A stretch of DNA of 44,009 bases from assembly GCA_003599575.1 (NCBI GenBank), contig QZKV01000019.1:1-44009 (forward strand), given 5' to 3'. Made by a program: the position numbers and the translations under genes. This document shows, piece after piece, positions 24,435 to 32,177 of this stretch. Source of the DNA: Desulfobacteraceae bacterium (GTDB taxonomy: Bacteria > Desulfobacterota > Desulfobacteria > Desulfobacterales > Desulfosarcinaceae). Under the pieces are notes generated by a model. It saw nothing but the letters and a program-made list of their open reading frames with translations. It was not told where the DNA came from and did not search any database. Position 1 is the stretch's first letter. The number at the start of each line of letters is the position of its first letter.

Positions 24435-25517
24435 ATGAAAGCAAAAAAAAGTCTCGTAACCCCTGACAAATCCTTGATTCGCGATGTACGACAAATGATC
24501 GAGGAGACGCGCGCGTCGGTGGCGGCTGCGGTCAACACCGGGTTGACCATGCTCTATTGGCGCATCGGCCGTCGGATCAACCAGGAGATTCTGAAAGAAG
24601 CCCGGGCGGAATACGGCGAGGCCATTGTCGCTACACTGTCGAGACAATTGCAAATCGAATATGGACGCGGCTTTTCGGCCAAAAACCTGCGCCACATGAT
24701 CCGATTTGCCGAGGTGTTTGCGGATGAAGCGATTGTCTCGACGTTGTGGAGACAATTGAGCTGGTCCCATTTTAAGGAGATCATTTACCAAAAAGATGCG
24801 TTACAGCGCGACTTCTATGCTGAAATGTGCCGGATCGAGCGCTGGAGCGTGCGCGCCCTGCGGCACAAGATCGATTCCATGCTTTACGAGCGCACCGCTA
24901 TATCCAGAAAACCCGGTGAATTGATCCGCCACGAGATTGATTCGCTGCGCGAGGCCGATCAACTCACGCCCGACCTTGTTTTCAAAGACCCTTATTTGCT
25001 CGATTTTTTGGGGCTGCGGGATCGATATCTGGAAAAGGATCTGGAAGACGCTATTTTGCGTGAGCTGGAACAGTTCCTATTGGAGCTGGGGTCCGGTTTC
25101 TCCTTCATCGCCCGGCAGAAGCGTATTCAGGTGGACAACGACGACTACTATATCGATCTGCTTTTCTTTAATCGCAAACTCAAGCGCCTGTTGGCCATCG
25201 ATTTGAAACTGGGTGATTTCAAGCCGGCCGACAAGGGCCAGATGGAACTCTATTTGCGCTGGCTGGATAAATATGAACGCCAGGCGGATGAACTGCCGCC
25301 CATTGGGCTGGTACTGTGTGCAGGCAAGAAACGTGAAACCGTGGAGTTGCTGGCGCTGGAGAACAGCGGCATCCGGGTGGCCGAGTATATGACCGAACTG
25401 CCACCCCGCAAAGTGCTGGAACAGAAACTGCACGCTGCTATTGAACAGGCCAGGAAAGCTTTTGATAACCGACGTGAACTCACAGCAGGAAACGATGACG
25501 ATGAACCGACACGTTAA
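24435..25517 (+). CDS. DUF1016/YhcG-type PD-(D/E)xK nuclease-domain protein
   Basis: This encodes 360 aa. The N-terminal DUF1016 domain (SLIRDVRQMIEETRASVAAA, LYWRIGRRINQEIL, GRGFSAKNLRHMIRFAE, LSWSHFKEIIY) is well conserved. The C-terminal PDDEXK_3 nuclease-fold domain carries YYIDLLFFNRKLKRLLAIDL with D241 and the D256-x-K258 pair, followed by GQMELYLRWLDKYE. DUF1016 proteins are frequently found beside restriction-modification genes and are thought to be nucleases; a precise function is not established. The ATG at 24435 has an AAAAGG site. It overlaps the Res-like gene by 23 bases, placing it between Mod and Res, where it may modulate or add to the restriction step. Confidence 0.88.
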   Translation: MKAKKSLVTPDKSLIRDVRQMIEETRASVAAAVNTGLTMLYWRIGRRINQEILKEARAEYGEAIVATLSRQLQIEYGRGFSAKNLRHMIRFAEVFADEAIVSTLWRQLSWSHFKEIIYQKDALQRDFYAEMCRIERWSVRALRHKIDSMLYERTAISRKPGELIRHEIDSLREADQLTPDLVFKDPYLLDFLGLRDRYLEKDLEDAILRELEQFLLELGSGFSFIARQKRIQVDNDDYYIDLLFFNRKLKRLLAIDLKLGDFKPADKGQMELYLRWLDKYERQADELPPIGLVLCAGKKRETVELLALENSGIRVAEYMTELPPRKVLEQKLHAAIEQARKAFDNRRELTAGNDDDEPTR

Positions 25518-28221
25518 CGCCATCTGCGGCCGGCTGAGTCTGCGGCCGCCCCAGCGCACCTCGCTGGAAATCCTCCAGCGCATCACCGAGATCGCTCCGC
25601 CCGGCAAGGGGATCGATACGGCCGCTCTGCTGGCGTCCATTCAAAGCGAATTCGCCACGGTAACGGACTTTGAGCGCGAATTTCCCTCCCTCTGTTTTGC
25701 CCTGGCCACCGGCGTGGGCAAAACCCGGTTGATGGGCGCCTTTATCAGCTACCTGTACCTGGATCACGGCATTGCCAATTTCTTTGTGCTGGCGCCCAAC
25801 CTGACCATCTACAACAAGCTCATCGCCGACTTTACACCGAACACGCCCAAGTATGTGTTCAAGGGCATCGCCGAGTTCGCCGTGCACCCGCCCACGGTGG
25901 TCACGGGCGATACCTATGAAAGCGGCGTCGGCGTCCGGGAAGAATGGCGGCGGCAGCGGCTATTGCCTGGGATGGAGGCCTACGACGGTGTCCATATCAA
26001 CATCTTCAACATCTCCAAGATCAACTCCGAAGTGCGCGGCGGAAAGTCGCCCCGCATCAAGCGGCTTTCCGAATACATCGGCGAGAGCTACTTCGATTAC
26101 CTGGCCGGTCTGCCCGACCTTGTGCTGCTGATGGACGAATCCCACCGCTACCGGGCCAGCGCCGGAGTACGGGCTATCAACGAACTCAAGCCCATTTTGG
26201 GGTTGGAATTGACCGCTACCCCTTTCGTGGAGTCCGGCCGCGGGGCCATACCGTTCAAGAATGTGATTTATGACTACCCCCTGGGCAAGGCCATGGCCGA
26301 TGGCTTTGTCAAGGAACCGGCCGTGGTGACGCGCAAAAATTTCAACCCGGCCGGCATGTCGGCCGATGAGATCGAGCGGTTGAAACTGGAGGACGGCATC
26401 CGCCTGCATGAAAGCGTCAAGGTGGAGTTGGAGACCTACGCCCGCGAAAGTGGAAATGCCATCGTCAAACCGTTTTTGCTGGTGATCGCCCGCGACACCA
26501 CCCATGCGGCTCAATTGTTGCAGTTAATCCAGTCCGATACCTTTTTTGAGGGCCGTTACAAAGATAAGGCTATACAGGTGGATTCCAGCCAGACCGGCAA
26601 GGCGGAAGAGGAGATGATCGAGCGGTTGCTTAAGGTGGAGCAGTCCGAAGAGCCCACCGAGATCGTGATCCACGTCAACATGCTCAAGGAGGGCTGGGAT
26701 GTCACCAACCTCTACACCATTGTGCCCCTGCGGGCGGCCAATGCGCGCATCCTGATCGAGCAATCCATCGGACGCGGTCTGCGCCTGCCATACGGCAAAC
26801 GAACTGGTGTGATAGCCGTGGACCGCTTGAACATCGTGGCCCATGATAAGTTCCAGGAGATTATCGACGCGGCCAACCAACCCGATTCCGCCATTCGTTT
26901 GCAGGCGGTGGTTCTGGATGAGTCGGATCTATCGCGCAAAATCGCCACCATGGTATCGCGGCCCTGGCTTGAAGAAAAATTGGGACTAAATCCCGCACAG
27001 GTGACGGCCAATACGCAAATGGCCGGCAAGGATGAGCCACAGCTGTTCACCAAGCCCGAGGAACAAAAGGTGGCCCAAATGGCCTGGGAGGAGATCCGCA
27101 AGCTGTCCAATCAGCCTCAAATACTGCCGAGTATTGAGCATTTGCAGAAGCCGGAGATTCAGGCCGCCATTGTCAGGGCTGTCGAACAGCGCCAGACCTC
27201 TCCGGAACAAATGGCGCTGGAGGGTTTCACGGAAAAACCGGATATCGCCGCCGTTGTGGCCAAAACCAGCGAACTGGTCACCCAACAGACCATCGATATT
27301 CCACGCATCCTGGTCGTGCCCCAAGGGGAGGCCAAAACCGGTTTCAGACCCTTCACTTTGGATTTGAAAGGCCTGAATTATCCCGCTGTTTCCGACGAAT
27401 TGTGGATTCAGCATCTGCGTACCAACCAATTGGAAGTGTTTGCCTTACAAAAGGGCGGCTTCGAAGAGACGCGGCTGGAAGATTATGTGGTCAGCGGCCT
27501 GATCAACTTTGATGATATCTCTTACGACGATCATGCCGATTTGCTCTACGATTTGGCAGGACAGGTCGTCCGCCATTTTCAAACCTATTTGTCCGAAGAA
27601 GAAACCCGCAAGATTTTGCGCTGCTACCAGCGCGATATCGCCCGGTTTGTCCACTCGCAGATGCAGGCCCATTACTGGGAGGAGGCCGTCGGCTATGAGG
27701 TTAGGGTCAGCAAGGGATTTACCGAACTGAAAGAAAGCGCTTACTCTTATTCGGTGGCGGAGCCGCTGGCTGATTACCGAGTGTCGCCTGAAGACAAAAG
27801 CAATATGTCCAAATTTCTGTTCGGGGGTTTCGAGCGCTGTCTATACCCGGTGCAAAAATTTGATTCCGAGGCGGAACGAAAACTCGCTTTGATTCTCGAT
27901 CGCGATGCGCTCAAATGGCTCAAGCCCGCCAAGGGTCAGTTCCAGATCTTTTACCGGCATGGAGCCGACCATCTCGAATACCAGCCCGATTTCGTGGCTG
28001 AAACCGCCAATGCCATCTTCATGCTCGAACCCAAGGCAAGTACCCAGATGGAAGACCCCATCGTTCTCGCCAAAAAAGAAGCTGCCGTGCAATGGTGCGC
28101 CAATGCGAATGGCCATGCTCAAAGCAATGGCGGCAAACCATGGAAGTATGTGCTGATTCCTCACAACGAGATCGCTGCGAACGTGACCCTGGATGCATTG
28201 GCGGCAAGATTTGGCACCTAA
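25495..28221 (+). CDS. Type III Res-like helicase-nuclease (BPTD_3080-type)
   Basis: This encodes 908 aa from the ATG at 25495 (AGGA just upstream; ATG 25501 is also possible). Walker A is ATGVGKT (K76), motif II is LMDESHRYR (D214-H217), motif III LTATPFVES, and motif VI SIGRGLRLPYGKR, all superfamily 2 helicase signatures. At the C-terminus a PD-(D/E)xK nuclease site is complete: YQPDFVAE (D832) and MLEPKAS (E845, K847). This is the architecture of type III restriction subunits and fits the nearby Mod-like gene. In such systems Res translocates or slides from unmethylated sites and cuts. It is the last gene of the operon. No clear terminator follows, only an AT-rich stretch. Confidence 0.9.
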   Translation: MTMNRHVNAICGRLSLRPPQRTSLEILQRITEIAPPGKGIDTAALLASIQSEFATVTDFEREFPSLCFALATGVGKTRLMGAFISYLYLDHGIANFFVLAPNLTIYNKLIADFTPNTPKYVFKGIAEFAVHPPTVVTGDTYESGVGVREEWRRQRLLPGMEAYDGVHINIFNISKINSEVRGGKSPRIKRLSEYIGESYFDYLAGLPDLVLLMDESHRYRASAGVRAINELKPILGLELTATPFVESGRGAIPFKNVIYDYPLGKAMADGFVKEPAVVTRKNFNPAGMSADEIERLKLEDGIRLHESVKVELETYARESGNAIVKPFLLVIARDTTHAAQLLQLIQSDTFFEGRYKDKAIQVDSSQTGKAEEEMIERLLKVEQSEEPTEIVIHVNMLKEGWDVTNLYTIVPLRAANARILIEQSIGRGLRLPYGKRTGVIAVDRLNIVAHDKFQEIIDAANQPDSAIRLQAVVLDESDLSRKIATMVSRPWLEEKLGLNPAQVTANTQMAGKDEPQLFTKPEEQKVAQMAWEEIRKLSNQPQILPSIEHLQKPEIQAAIVRAVEQRQTSPEQMALEGFTEKPDIAAVVAKTSELVTQQTIDIPRILVVPQGEAKTGFRPFTLDLKGLNYPAVSDELWIQHLRTNQLEVFALQKGGFEETRLEDYVVSGLINFDDISYDDHADLLYDLAGQVVRHFQTYLSEEETRKILRCYQRDIARFVHSQMQAHYWEEAVGYEVRVSKGFTELKESAYSYSVAEPLADYRVSPEDKSNMSKFLFGGFERCLYPVQKFDSEAERKLALILDRDALKWLKPAKGQFQIFYRHGADHLEYQPDFVAETANAIFMLEPKASTQMEDPIVLAKKEAAVQWCANANGHAQSNGGKPWKYVLIPHNEIAANVTLDALAARFGT

Positions 28222-28268
28222 AATTTTTTATTAAACTCAATTTGTAATCTTTTCATCTCCATACGGTT

Positions 28269-28700
28269 ATGATGAGCCCTTTTGATGGATCGTTAAAAAA
28301 CACACACCCCAAGCAGGGAAGCCTTTTTGAGGAGGCCTCCTCGTTTGAAGTACCAGATCTGCCGACGGAAAATCGTTCCCTGCTTCCAGTCTGGGACCGT
28401 GCGCTGACCCATCGTCTGAGGGTTTTACTCCACACCGCACCGCTGCATGAACTGAGGTCGGGTGACAGTCGAAGGGACCCGGAGCTGCGCCATTACGACT
28501 CGATCGCCCTCACGATGAAGGTCTTTGATCTGGTTATCGACAGTGCCGGACTGGATCGAGAAGTCGATCGCGCTCGCGTGGAAAAGGTACTCACACCGCT
28601 ATTGACTCAGATGGATGCTGCTGCAGGGCTGGCCCCGGATCCTTCCAGGCATGAGGCCATGGTGGACCAGGAGGTTGCTACATGTACAATGCCGAGCTGA
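28269..28700 (+). pseudogene. Truncated hypothetical protein (N-terminal part)
   Basis: The frame gives 143 codons: MSPFDGSLKN, then PVWDRALTHRLRVLLHTAPL and KVFDLVIDSAGLDREVDRAR, ending LLTQMDAAAGLAPDPSRHEA followed by MVDQEV. The helical pattern looks like the N-terminus of a larger protein, possibly a condensin- or ATPase-associated gene, but I cannot name the family. The end is fused abruptly to the start region of the MNT gene at about 28665, with the true C-terminus missing. It is best regarded as a fragment. Confidence 0.4.
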
Positions 28701-28969
28701 TATCAGTGCTAAATCAATACAAAATGAGCCATCAGGCCAAATACGGGATTAAGCGCTTTGGCCTCTTTGGATCGATCGCACGCGGCACCGCCGATCAAAG
28801 CGATATCGATATTGTCGTCGAACTGGAAAAGTAGGACCTTTTCTTCATGATCGGTATTAAGCAGGACCCGGAAGAACAGCTTGGTTCCAGGGTGGATATC
28901 GTCAGCTATAGGCCAACGATGAATCCCTTCCTCAAAAGCAGGATCGACCGAGAGGCCGCCTATGCATAA
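28682..28969 (+). pseudogene. MntA-type nucleotidyltransferase antitoxin with internal stop
   Basis: The frame opens at ATG 28682 (AGGAGG 7 bases upstream) and reads KYGIKRFGLFGSIARGTADQ then SDIDIVVELEK, the minimal nucleotidyltransferase motif G-S-x10-D-x-D. A TAG follows at 28832-28834. The same frame then continues DLFFMIGIKQ, QLGSRVDIVSYRP and FLKSRIDREAAYA to the TAA at 28967-28969, exactly as intact MNT proteins do. The single stop replaces what is usually a Pro codon. MntA AMPylates and silences the HepT toxin, whose remnant overlaps this stop. Confidence 0.85.
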
Positions 28970-29215
28970 CCCGGAACTGGCGATAGATATCCTGCACAAA
29001 TCAATGGAGCGGCAAAAACAGTTCTTGCGCGTTTTCAACCCATCGGCAGGGTAGAAGACTTTACCCATTCAGATGCAGGACGGGAAAAGCTGGACGCTAT
29101 TTGCATGCAGCTCATCGCCATTGGCGAAAGTCTCAAAAAATTAGATGCTATTACTTCTCAATCGCTGCTGTCCAAATACCCTCAAATTGAATGGAAGTCA
29201 CTGTGCTGTTTTCGC
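28962..29215 (+). pseudogene. HepT-type HEPN toxin (DUF86), frameshifted and truncated
   Basis: ATG at 28962 overlaps the MntA stop. It begins MHNPELAIDIL. A missing base near 28994-28997 shifts the frame, after which the protein reads GAAKTVLARFQPIGRVEDFT, SDAGREKLDAICMQLIAIGE and LLSKYPQIEWKS. The conserved end of HepT, which carries the R-x4-6-H RNase motif, is absent because the sequence changes at about 29200 to the 3' side of the Fic gene. The toxin is therefore dead twice over. Confidence 0.85.
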
Positions 29216-30319
29216 CTATTGAATGACTTCCCAACGGGCGCCCCGTCCTTTGCCGGCAAGACGAATTTTGCCTTCTTTTTTTAATTCGGCGAGAACCTTT
29301 TTAATGAGTTGCGGGCTGGCCGCAGGCAGTTGAGCGGCAAGGTCACCCAGTGTAAACTGCTCAACCAAAGCCAGTACGGTCTGTCTTACCATGTCACTTT
29401 TGGCGGGACGGGCCTGTGCTGATTCCACTTGCTGCTCAAACTCTTTGTAAGCAAGGCGCAGCATACTCAGAAAGTAGTTCCACCAGGGGATAATGATGTT
29501 CTTGCCTTTGTGCCAGCCGCGGGAACACTCTGCCAGTACATGGTAGTAGTCTTCCTTGCTCTGCTCGATCAAGCGTTCCAAACTGGTGTATCGGGCAACC
29601 TTGAAGCCATGCGCCTCAAGCAACAGCGTCGAAGCCAGTCGGGAAACGCGGCCGTTTCCATCACGAAAGGGATGGACGCAAAGCAGGTCAAACACAAAGG
29701 TGGCGATAAGTATCAGAGGCGGTACGCGTTCATCTTCGATTGCTTCGCGGTACCGCCGGCAAAGAGCGTCCATGGTCTGGGGGGTGTCCCTGGCCGATGT
29801 GGGAACAAACCTGACCTTTCTTTCCCCATTGGGCAAAATTTCGACGACAGCGTTGTCCCGCTCTTTCCACTTACCGGCATCACCGGAAAAACCACCTTGC
29901 GCCGTGGCATGCAGCCTCTGGATGACCTTCGGAGAAAGTGAGACCTGTCGTTTGCGAGAGAAAATCCAGTCCAAAGCCTGCTTGTAGCCTGCCAATTCCT
30001 TTTCAGAGCGGTCCCTGGGCTTTGCCTTTCCCAAAACCACCGGGCGGAGCCGGTCGGCTGGTATCGTCACCCCTTCAATCCTGTTCGAAGATTCGGCGCT
30101 CTGGATAATGGCCTGCTCGCGTAAAACTTCAAGAACTTCAGGCTTTTGTTTCATCCAGAGGTCCTGTTTCCCCCGAGCTTCCATGCATGCGCCAAGAAGC
30201 CAGCTCGTACCGATCGGGATGGACATTTCGGATAGTTTTTCCACATCCAATACCAGCAATTTCAAGAACCTCCATTGATTAGTAGCCGAATAATAGCTTA
30301 TTTTTCGACCGGTAGCCAA
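29216..30319 (-). CDS. Fic-family protein (AMP-transferase, class II)
   Basis: This encodes 367 aa. The catalytic Fic motif HPFRDGNGR is present with H216. The N-terminal inhibitory motif (S/T)xxxE(G/N) is seen as SNRIEG with E82, which would place it in class II Fic proteins that are autoinhibited. The C-terminus carries a winged helix (LAAQLPAASPQLIKKVLAEL, then KKEGKIRLAG). Fic enzymes transfer AMP or related groups to Ser, Thr or Tyr of target proteins; the target here is unknown. The start is probably TTG at 30319; a later ATG giving MSIPIGTSW is an alternative. It converges on the broken HepT fragment and appears intact. Confidence 0.88.
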   Translation of the reverse strand: MATGRKISYYSATNQWRFLKLLVLDVEKLSEMSIPIGTSWLLGACMEARGKQDLWMKQKPEVLEVLREQAIIQSAESSNRIEGVTIPADRLRPVVLGKAKPRDRSEKELAGYKQALDWIFSRKRQVSLSPKVIQRLHATAQGGFSGDAGKWKERDNAVVEILPNGERKVRFVPTSARDTPQTMDALCRRYREAIEDERVPPLILIATFVFDLLCVHPFRDGNGRVSRLASTLLLEAHGFKVARYTSLERLIEQSKEDYYHVLAECSRGWHKGKNIIIPWWNYFLSMLRLAYKEFEQQVESAQARPAKSDMVRQTVLALVEQFTLGDLAAQLPAASPQLIKKVLAELKKEGKIRLAGKGRGARWEVIQ

Positions 30320-30617
30320 TTCTTTTTATTAAGGATGTGCAAGCCCCTGATCCGGGAAGGCGGCTACATAGAGAGCCCCGACGCTTTATCACCCACGCCG
30401 ATCTGTCGCCGCTGATCTATGGGCAGGGGAAACACCGACGATGCTCCTGACCGAGCGAGAAAGAGCCGCGGCCGTGGCAGATGTGGCGCGGTTGATCCTG
30501 GCTTCAGATCAGACGGCGATGACCAGCGGATCGTGCCGGGAGAGCGACTGTACGGCTCCGATGACGCGATCTTCAGCGACATCGGAGAGATCCCGTTGGA
30601 ATTGGACGGTGGCCTCG
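30320..30617. other. Gene-poor stretch
   Basis: Only short frames without recognisable motifs are present, for example a plus-strand frame from 30441 (ERERAAAVADVARLILASDQ). It is probably decayed coding DNA. Confidence 0.3.
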
Positions 30618-30740
30618 TCACAGAACGACCTCCCAGCTGGTCAGTAACTCCTGCATATCTTCGATACCGATGCGCAGAATCTCCGCTCCACGGCTCAGCG
30701 AAATTTTGTCTTCCTCCACAGCTAATGCTTCGTCAGGATT
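30618..30740 (-). pseudogene. UPF0175-like antitoxin remnant
   Basis: The minus strand reads LPANPDEALAVEEDKISLSR then GAEILRIGIEDMQELLTSWE, ending at TGA 30618-30620. The pattern E-x-KISL-x-xxAEI-L...M-ELL resembles the helix-turn-helix end of UPF0175 proteins. The N-terminal half is missing and replaced by the truncated thioredoxin in another frame. Identification is tentative. Confidence 0.35.
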
Positions 30741-30832
30741 GGCGGGAAGACCTGGCGTTTGACCAATTGAACGGTTTCGTCGCAGGCGGGACAACCGGCG
30801 TTGAAGACTTCGATGATACGTTTGGTGTTCAT
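30722..30832 (-). pseudogene. Truncated small thioredoxin-like protein
   Basis: ATG at 30832 with GGAG upstream. The 36-aa product starts MNTKRIIEVFNAGCPACDET, a thioredoxin-fold beta strand plus the redox pair C-P-A-C, then VQLVKR. The frame is lost after VKR and stops at 30722. Small thioredoxins of this type commonly follow mercury or arsenic genes. It lies 13 bases after the selenoprotein gene, so it was probably the last gene of that operon. Confidence 0.6.
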
Positions 30833-30845
30833 GGTAAAATTCTCC

Positions 30846-31097
30846 TTATCGGGTAGTCCAAGGGGTAGTGGATATGTTCTTCGGCATGATCCCGTTTTCG
30901 TTCATGGCGCTGTCCGCCACCTGGCGGACGTCGGCAAGGCATCAGCGCCCCTTGGGATTTTTGACCGCACACCGGCATCCGCCGGTTTTCTTCTCAAGCA
31001 GGATTCTCTCCATAATCGTGGATTTTCCATTTTGCACGACATCCCGCGCGATGTCCGCGGCGGTATAATTGAAGCAATAACAAATCAAATCTTCCAT
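30846..31097 (-). CDS. Small 2Fe-2S cluster-binding selenoprotein (Csac_0668/CopZ-like)
   Basis: Read through an in-frame TGA, this is 83 aa from ATG 31097 (GGAG 7 bases upstream) to TAA 30846. The N-terminus MEDLICYCFNYTAADIARD and the later GGCRCAVKNPKGR give C6, C8, C41 and C43, the four cluster ligands. The TGA is codon 52 and is followed directly by Cys53 and a conserved-looking tail, CLADVRQVADSAMNENGI. The family I recognise has either U-C or C-C at this position. A perfect 7-bp hairpin with loop AGGT begins 12 bases after the TGA and fits a bacterial SECIS. It lies between a Mer-type transporter and a thioredoxin fragment. The role is probably metal or electron handling. An ordinary stop at 30942 is the alternative. 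Confidence 0.8.
30912..30929 (-). promoter_or_regulatory. Candidate bacterial SECIS element
   Basis: On the minus strand GTCCGCC, loop AGGT, GGCGGAC forms a perfect 7-bp stem. The loop starts 19 nucleotides after the TGA (30944-30942) and has G at its second and third positions. Both properties match the known bacterial SECIS pattern of a short stem-loop soon after UGA with G near the start of the apical loop. Confidence 0.6.
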
Positions 31098-31108
31098 AGG
31101 TTTCTCCC

Positions 31109-31498
31109 TTACAAGTGTTTCCGTCGCTGCTCTTTTCGCGCCGCTCGGCGAGTCTGTCTGCCGGCAATCAAATCCCAAACGGACGCGGCAACGAGTCCGG
31201 CAATGCCCATCCACACCAGCGGCGCGACAAAACCGACAAAAGTGAACATGAAAACCACAATTGCGCCGGCTGCATGGACAACCAGCGGAGCGCTGCGCCC
31301 ATGCCGGCGGTAGGTGGCGGCCAGTCCGAGTCCTCCGATCACCAGGAACGCGACCAGCAATGGCGCCAAGACGGCGTCGTTGACCAGAAACCCGGCGCCG
31401 ACCGCCGAAAGCAGGGCGATCAAAGGGCCGAAGCCCAGGCAGCACAGCAGCGTGAGGAGCGAGCCGGTCAATCCGACTTTTTTCAAATGCAGATTCAT
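31109..31498 (-). CDS. MerC/MerT-like mercuric ion membrane transporter
   Basis: This encodes 129 aa with four predicted membrane segments. The first contains a Cys pair (LLTLLCCLGFGPLIALL), the mercury-binding pair of MerT/MerC/MerF proteins. The C-terminus is strongly basic and cytoplasmic. ATG at 31498 with GGGAGG upstream. It follows the merA remnant by 24 bases and precedes the selenoprotein by 11 bases, forming one operon. It imports Hg2+ for reduction by MerA. Since merA is truncated here, expressing it could increase mercury sensitivity. Confidence 0.75.
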   Translation of the reverse strand: MNLHLKKVGLTGSLLTLLCCLGFGPLIALLSAVGAGFLVNDAVLAPLLVAFLVIGGLGLAATYRRHGRSAPLVVHAAGAIVVFMFTFVGFVAPLVWMGIAGLVAASVWDLIAGRQTRRAARKEQRRKHL

Positions 31499-31522
31499 AA
31501 GGCGCCTCCCAATCCTGCCGGC

Positions 31523-31806
31523 TCATGGGGAACAGCAGGACAGTTTGGTCACATCCCTGTGAAACATCTGGGCGCAGAGCTTGATGCCTTCGGCTTGCGT
31601 CAGGTACGGGTGGCACATGGCGGCGATTTCCGAAACGCCGATCCCGCGGCGGATCGCCATGGCCGCCTGCATGATATGCTCGCCGCCCTCCGGAGCCAGC
31701 ACGCGCGCCCCCACAAGGCGATGGCCGCCGCGTTCCTTGATCAGTTTGATGAAGCCGCGCGTGTCACGTGCGGCCAGCGCCTGCGGCACATTGTCAAGAT
31801 CAAGCC
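31523..31806 (-). pseudogene. merA: Mercuric reductase MerA, C-terminal fragment
   Basis: The minus strand reads DNVPQALAARDTRGFIKLIK, GGHRLVGARVLAPEGGEHIM, YLTQAEGIKLCAQMF and ends DVTKLSCCSP. This is the dimerisation domain of pyridine-nucleotide-disulfide oxidoreductases with the vicinal Cys-Cys near the C-terminus that defines MerA. Only ~95 of the usual 460 or more residues remain; FAD and NADPH domains are gone. Homology ends abruptly at about 31806, next to the element remnant at 31890-32280. The truncation was thus probably caused by that element. Confidence 0.85.
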
Positions 31807-31901
31807 TGAATATAAGGCCTGTACCATACTACAGAGTCAAGGGTTCGCGGGCAAGATTTCCTCCACAACAAATCCTGTCCGGCCCTCGCATGGGGGATTG
31901 G

Positions 31902-32039
31902 ATGCCGGAAAAAGAAAAACTTCCGCATAGGATCGACGAGACGGTGGCCGGGATCGCCACAATACTGGCCCGGGGCTTTGCGCGTTTCAAAAGGAGCGGG
32001 CTGTTTGCCGCAGATTCGGCAAGCTTGAAAGCGATATGA
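31902..32039 (+). pseudogene. Small ORF of a DUF2924/serine-recombinase element, right copy
   Basis: This 45-aa frame, MPEKEKLPHRIDETVAGIAT then ILARGFARFKRSGLFAADSA, is homologous to 14743-14904. It is followed by the same non-coding leader and the start of DUF2924. The element's recombinase is absent here. Confidence 0.5.
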
Positions 32040-32177
32040 ACCAATTCGAAGAGCCTGAGGCACTTGGCCGAGAAACGTCTTGATTGTTCGGCCCGCCGGA
32101 GCGTTCACGCGTTCAAAAGTAAACGCCGCGGCATTTGAGCCGAAGCACATTGACCAAGGAGATTCCGGATGGAAGCA
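31940..32177 (+). repeat. Dispersed element repeat, right copy
   Basis: Direct repeat of 14785-15022, extending to the leader and ATG (32169) of the DUF2924 fragment. The pair brackets the entire 15-32 kb segment in direct orientation. Confidence 0.75.

Noticed and set aside
30942..30944. Reading the TGA in the small 2Fe-2S gene as an ordinary stop or nonsense mutation
   Set aside because: The frame remains protein-like for 31 more codons, Cys follows directly, and a correctly spaced hairpin is present. These favour selenocysteine, though proof needs selABCD in the genome.
31115..31930. 271-codon plus-strand frame opposite the mer genes
   Set aside because: It is the shadow of the MerC-like and MerA coding strands and has no domain.
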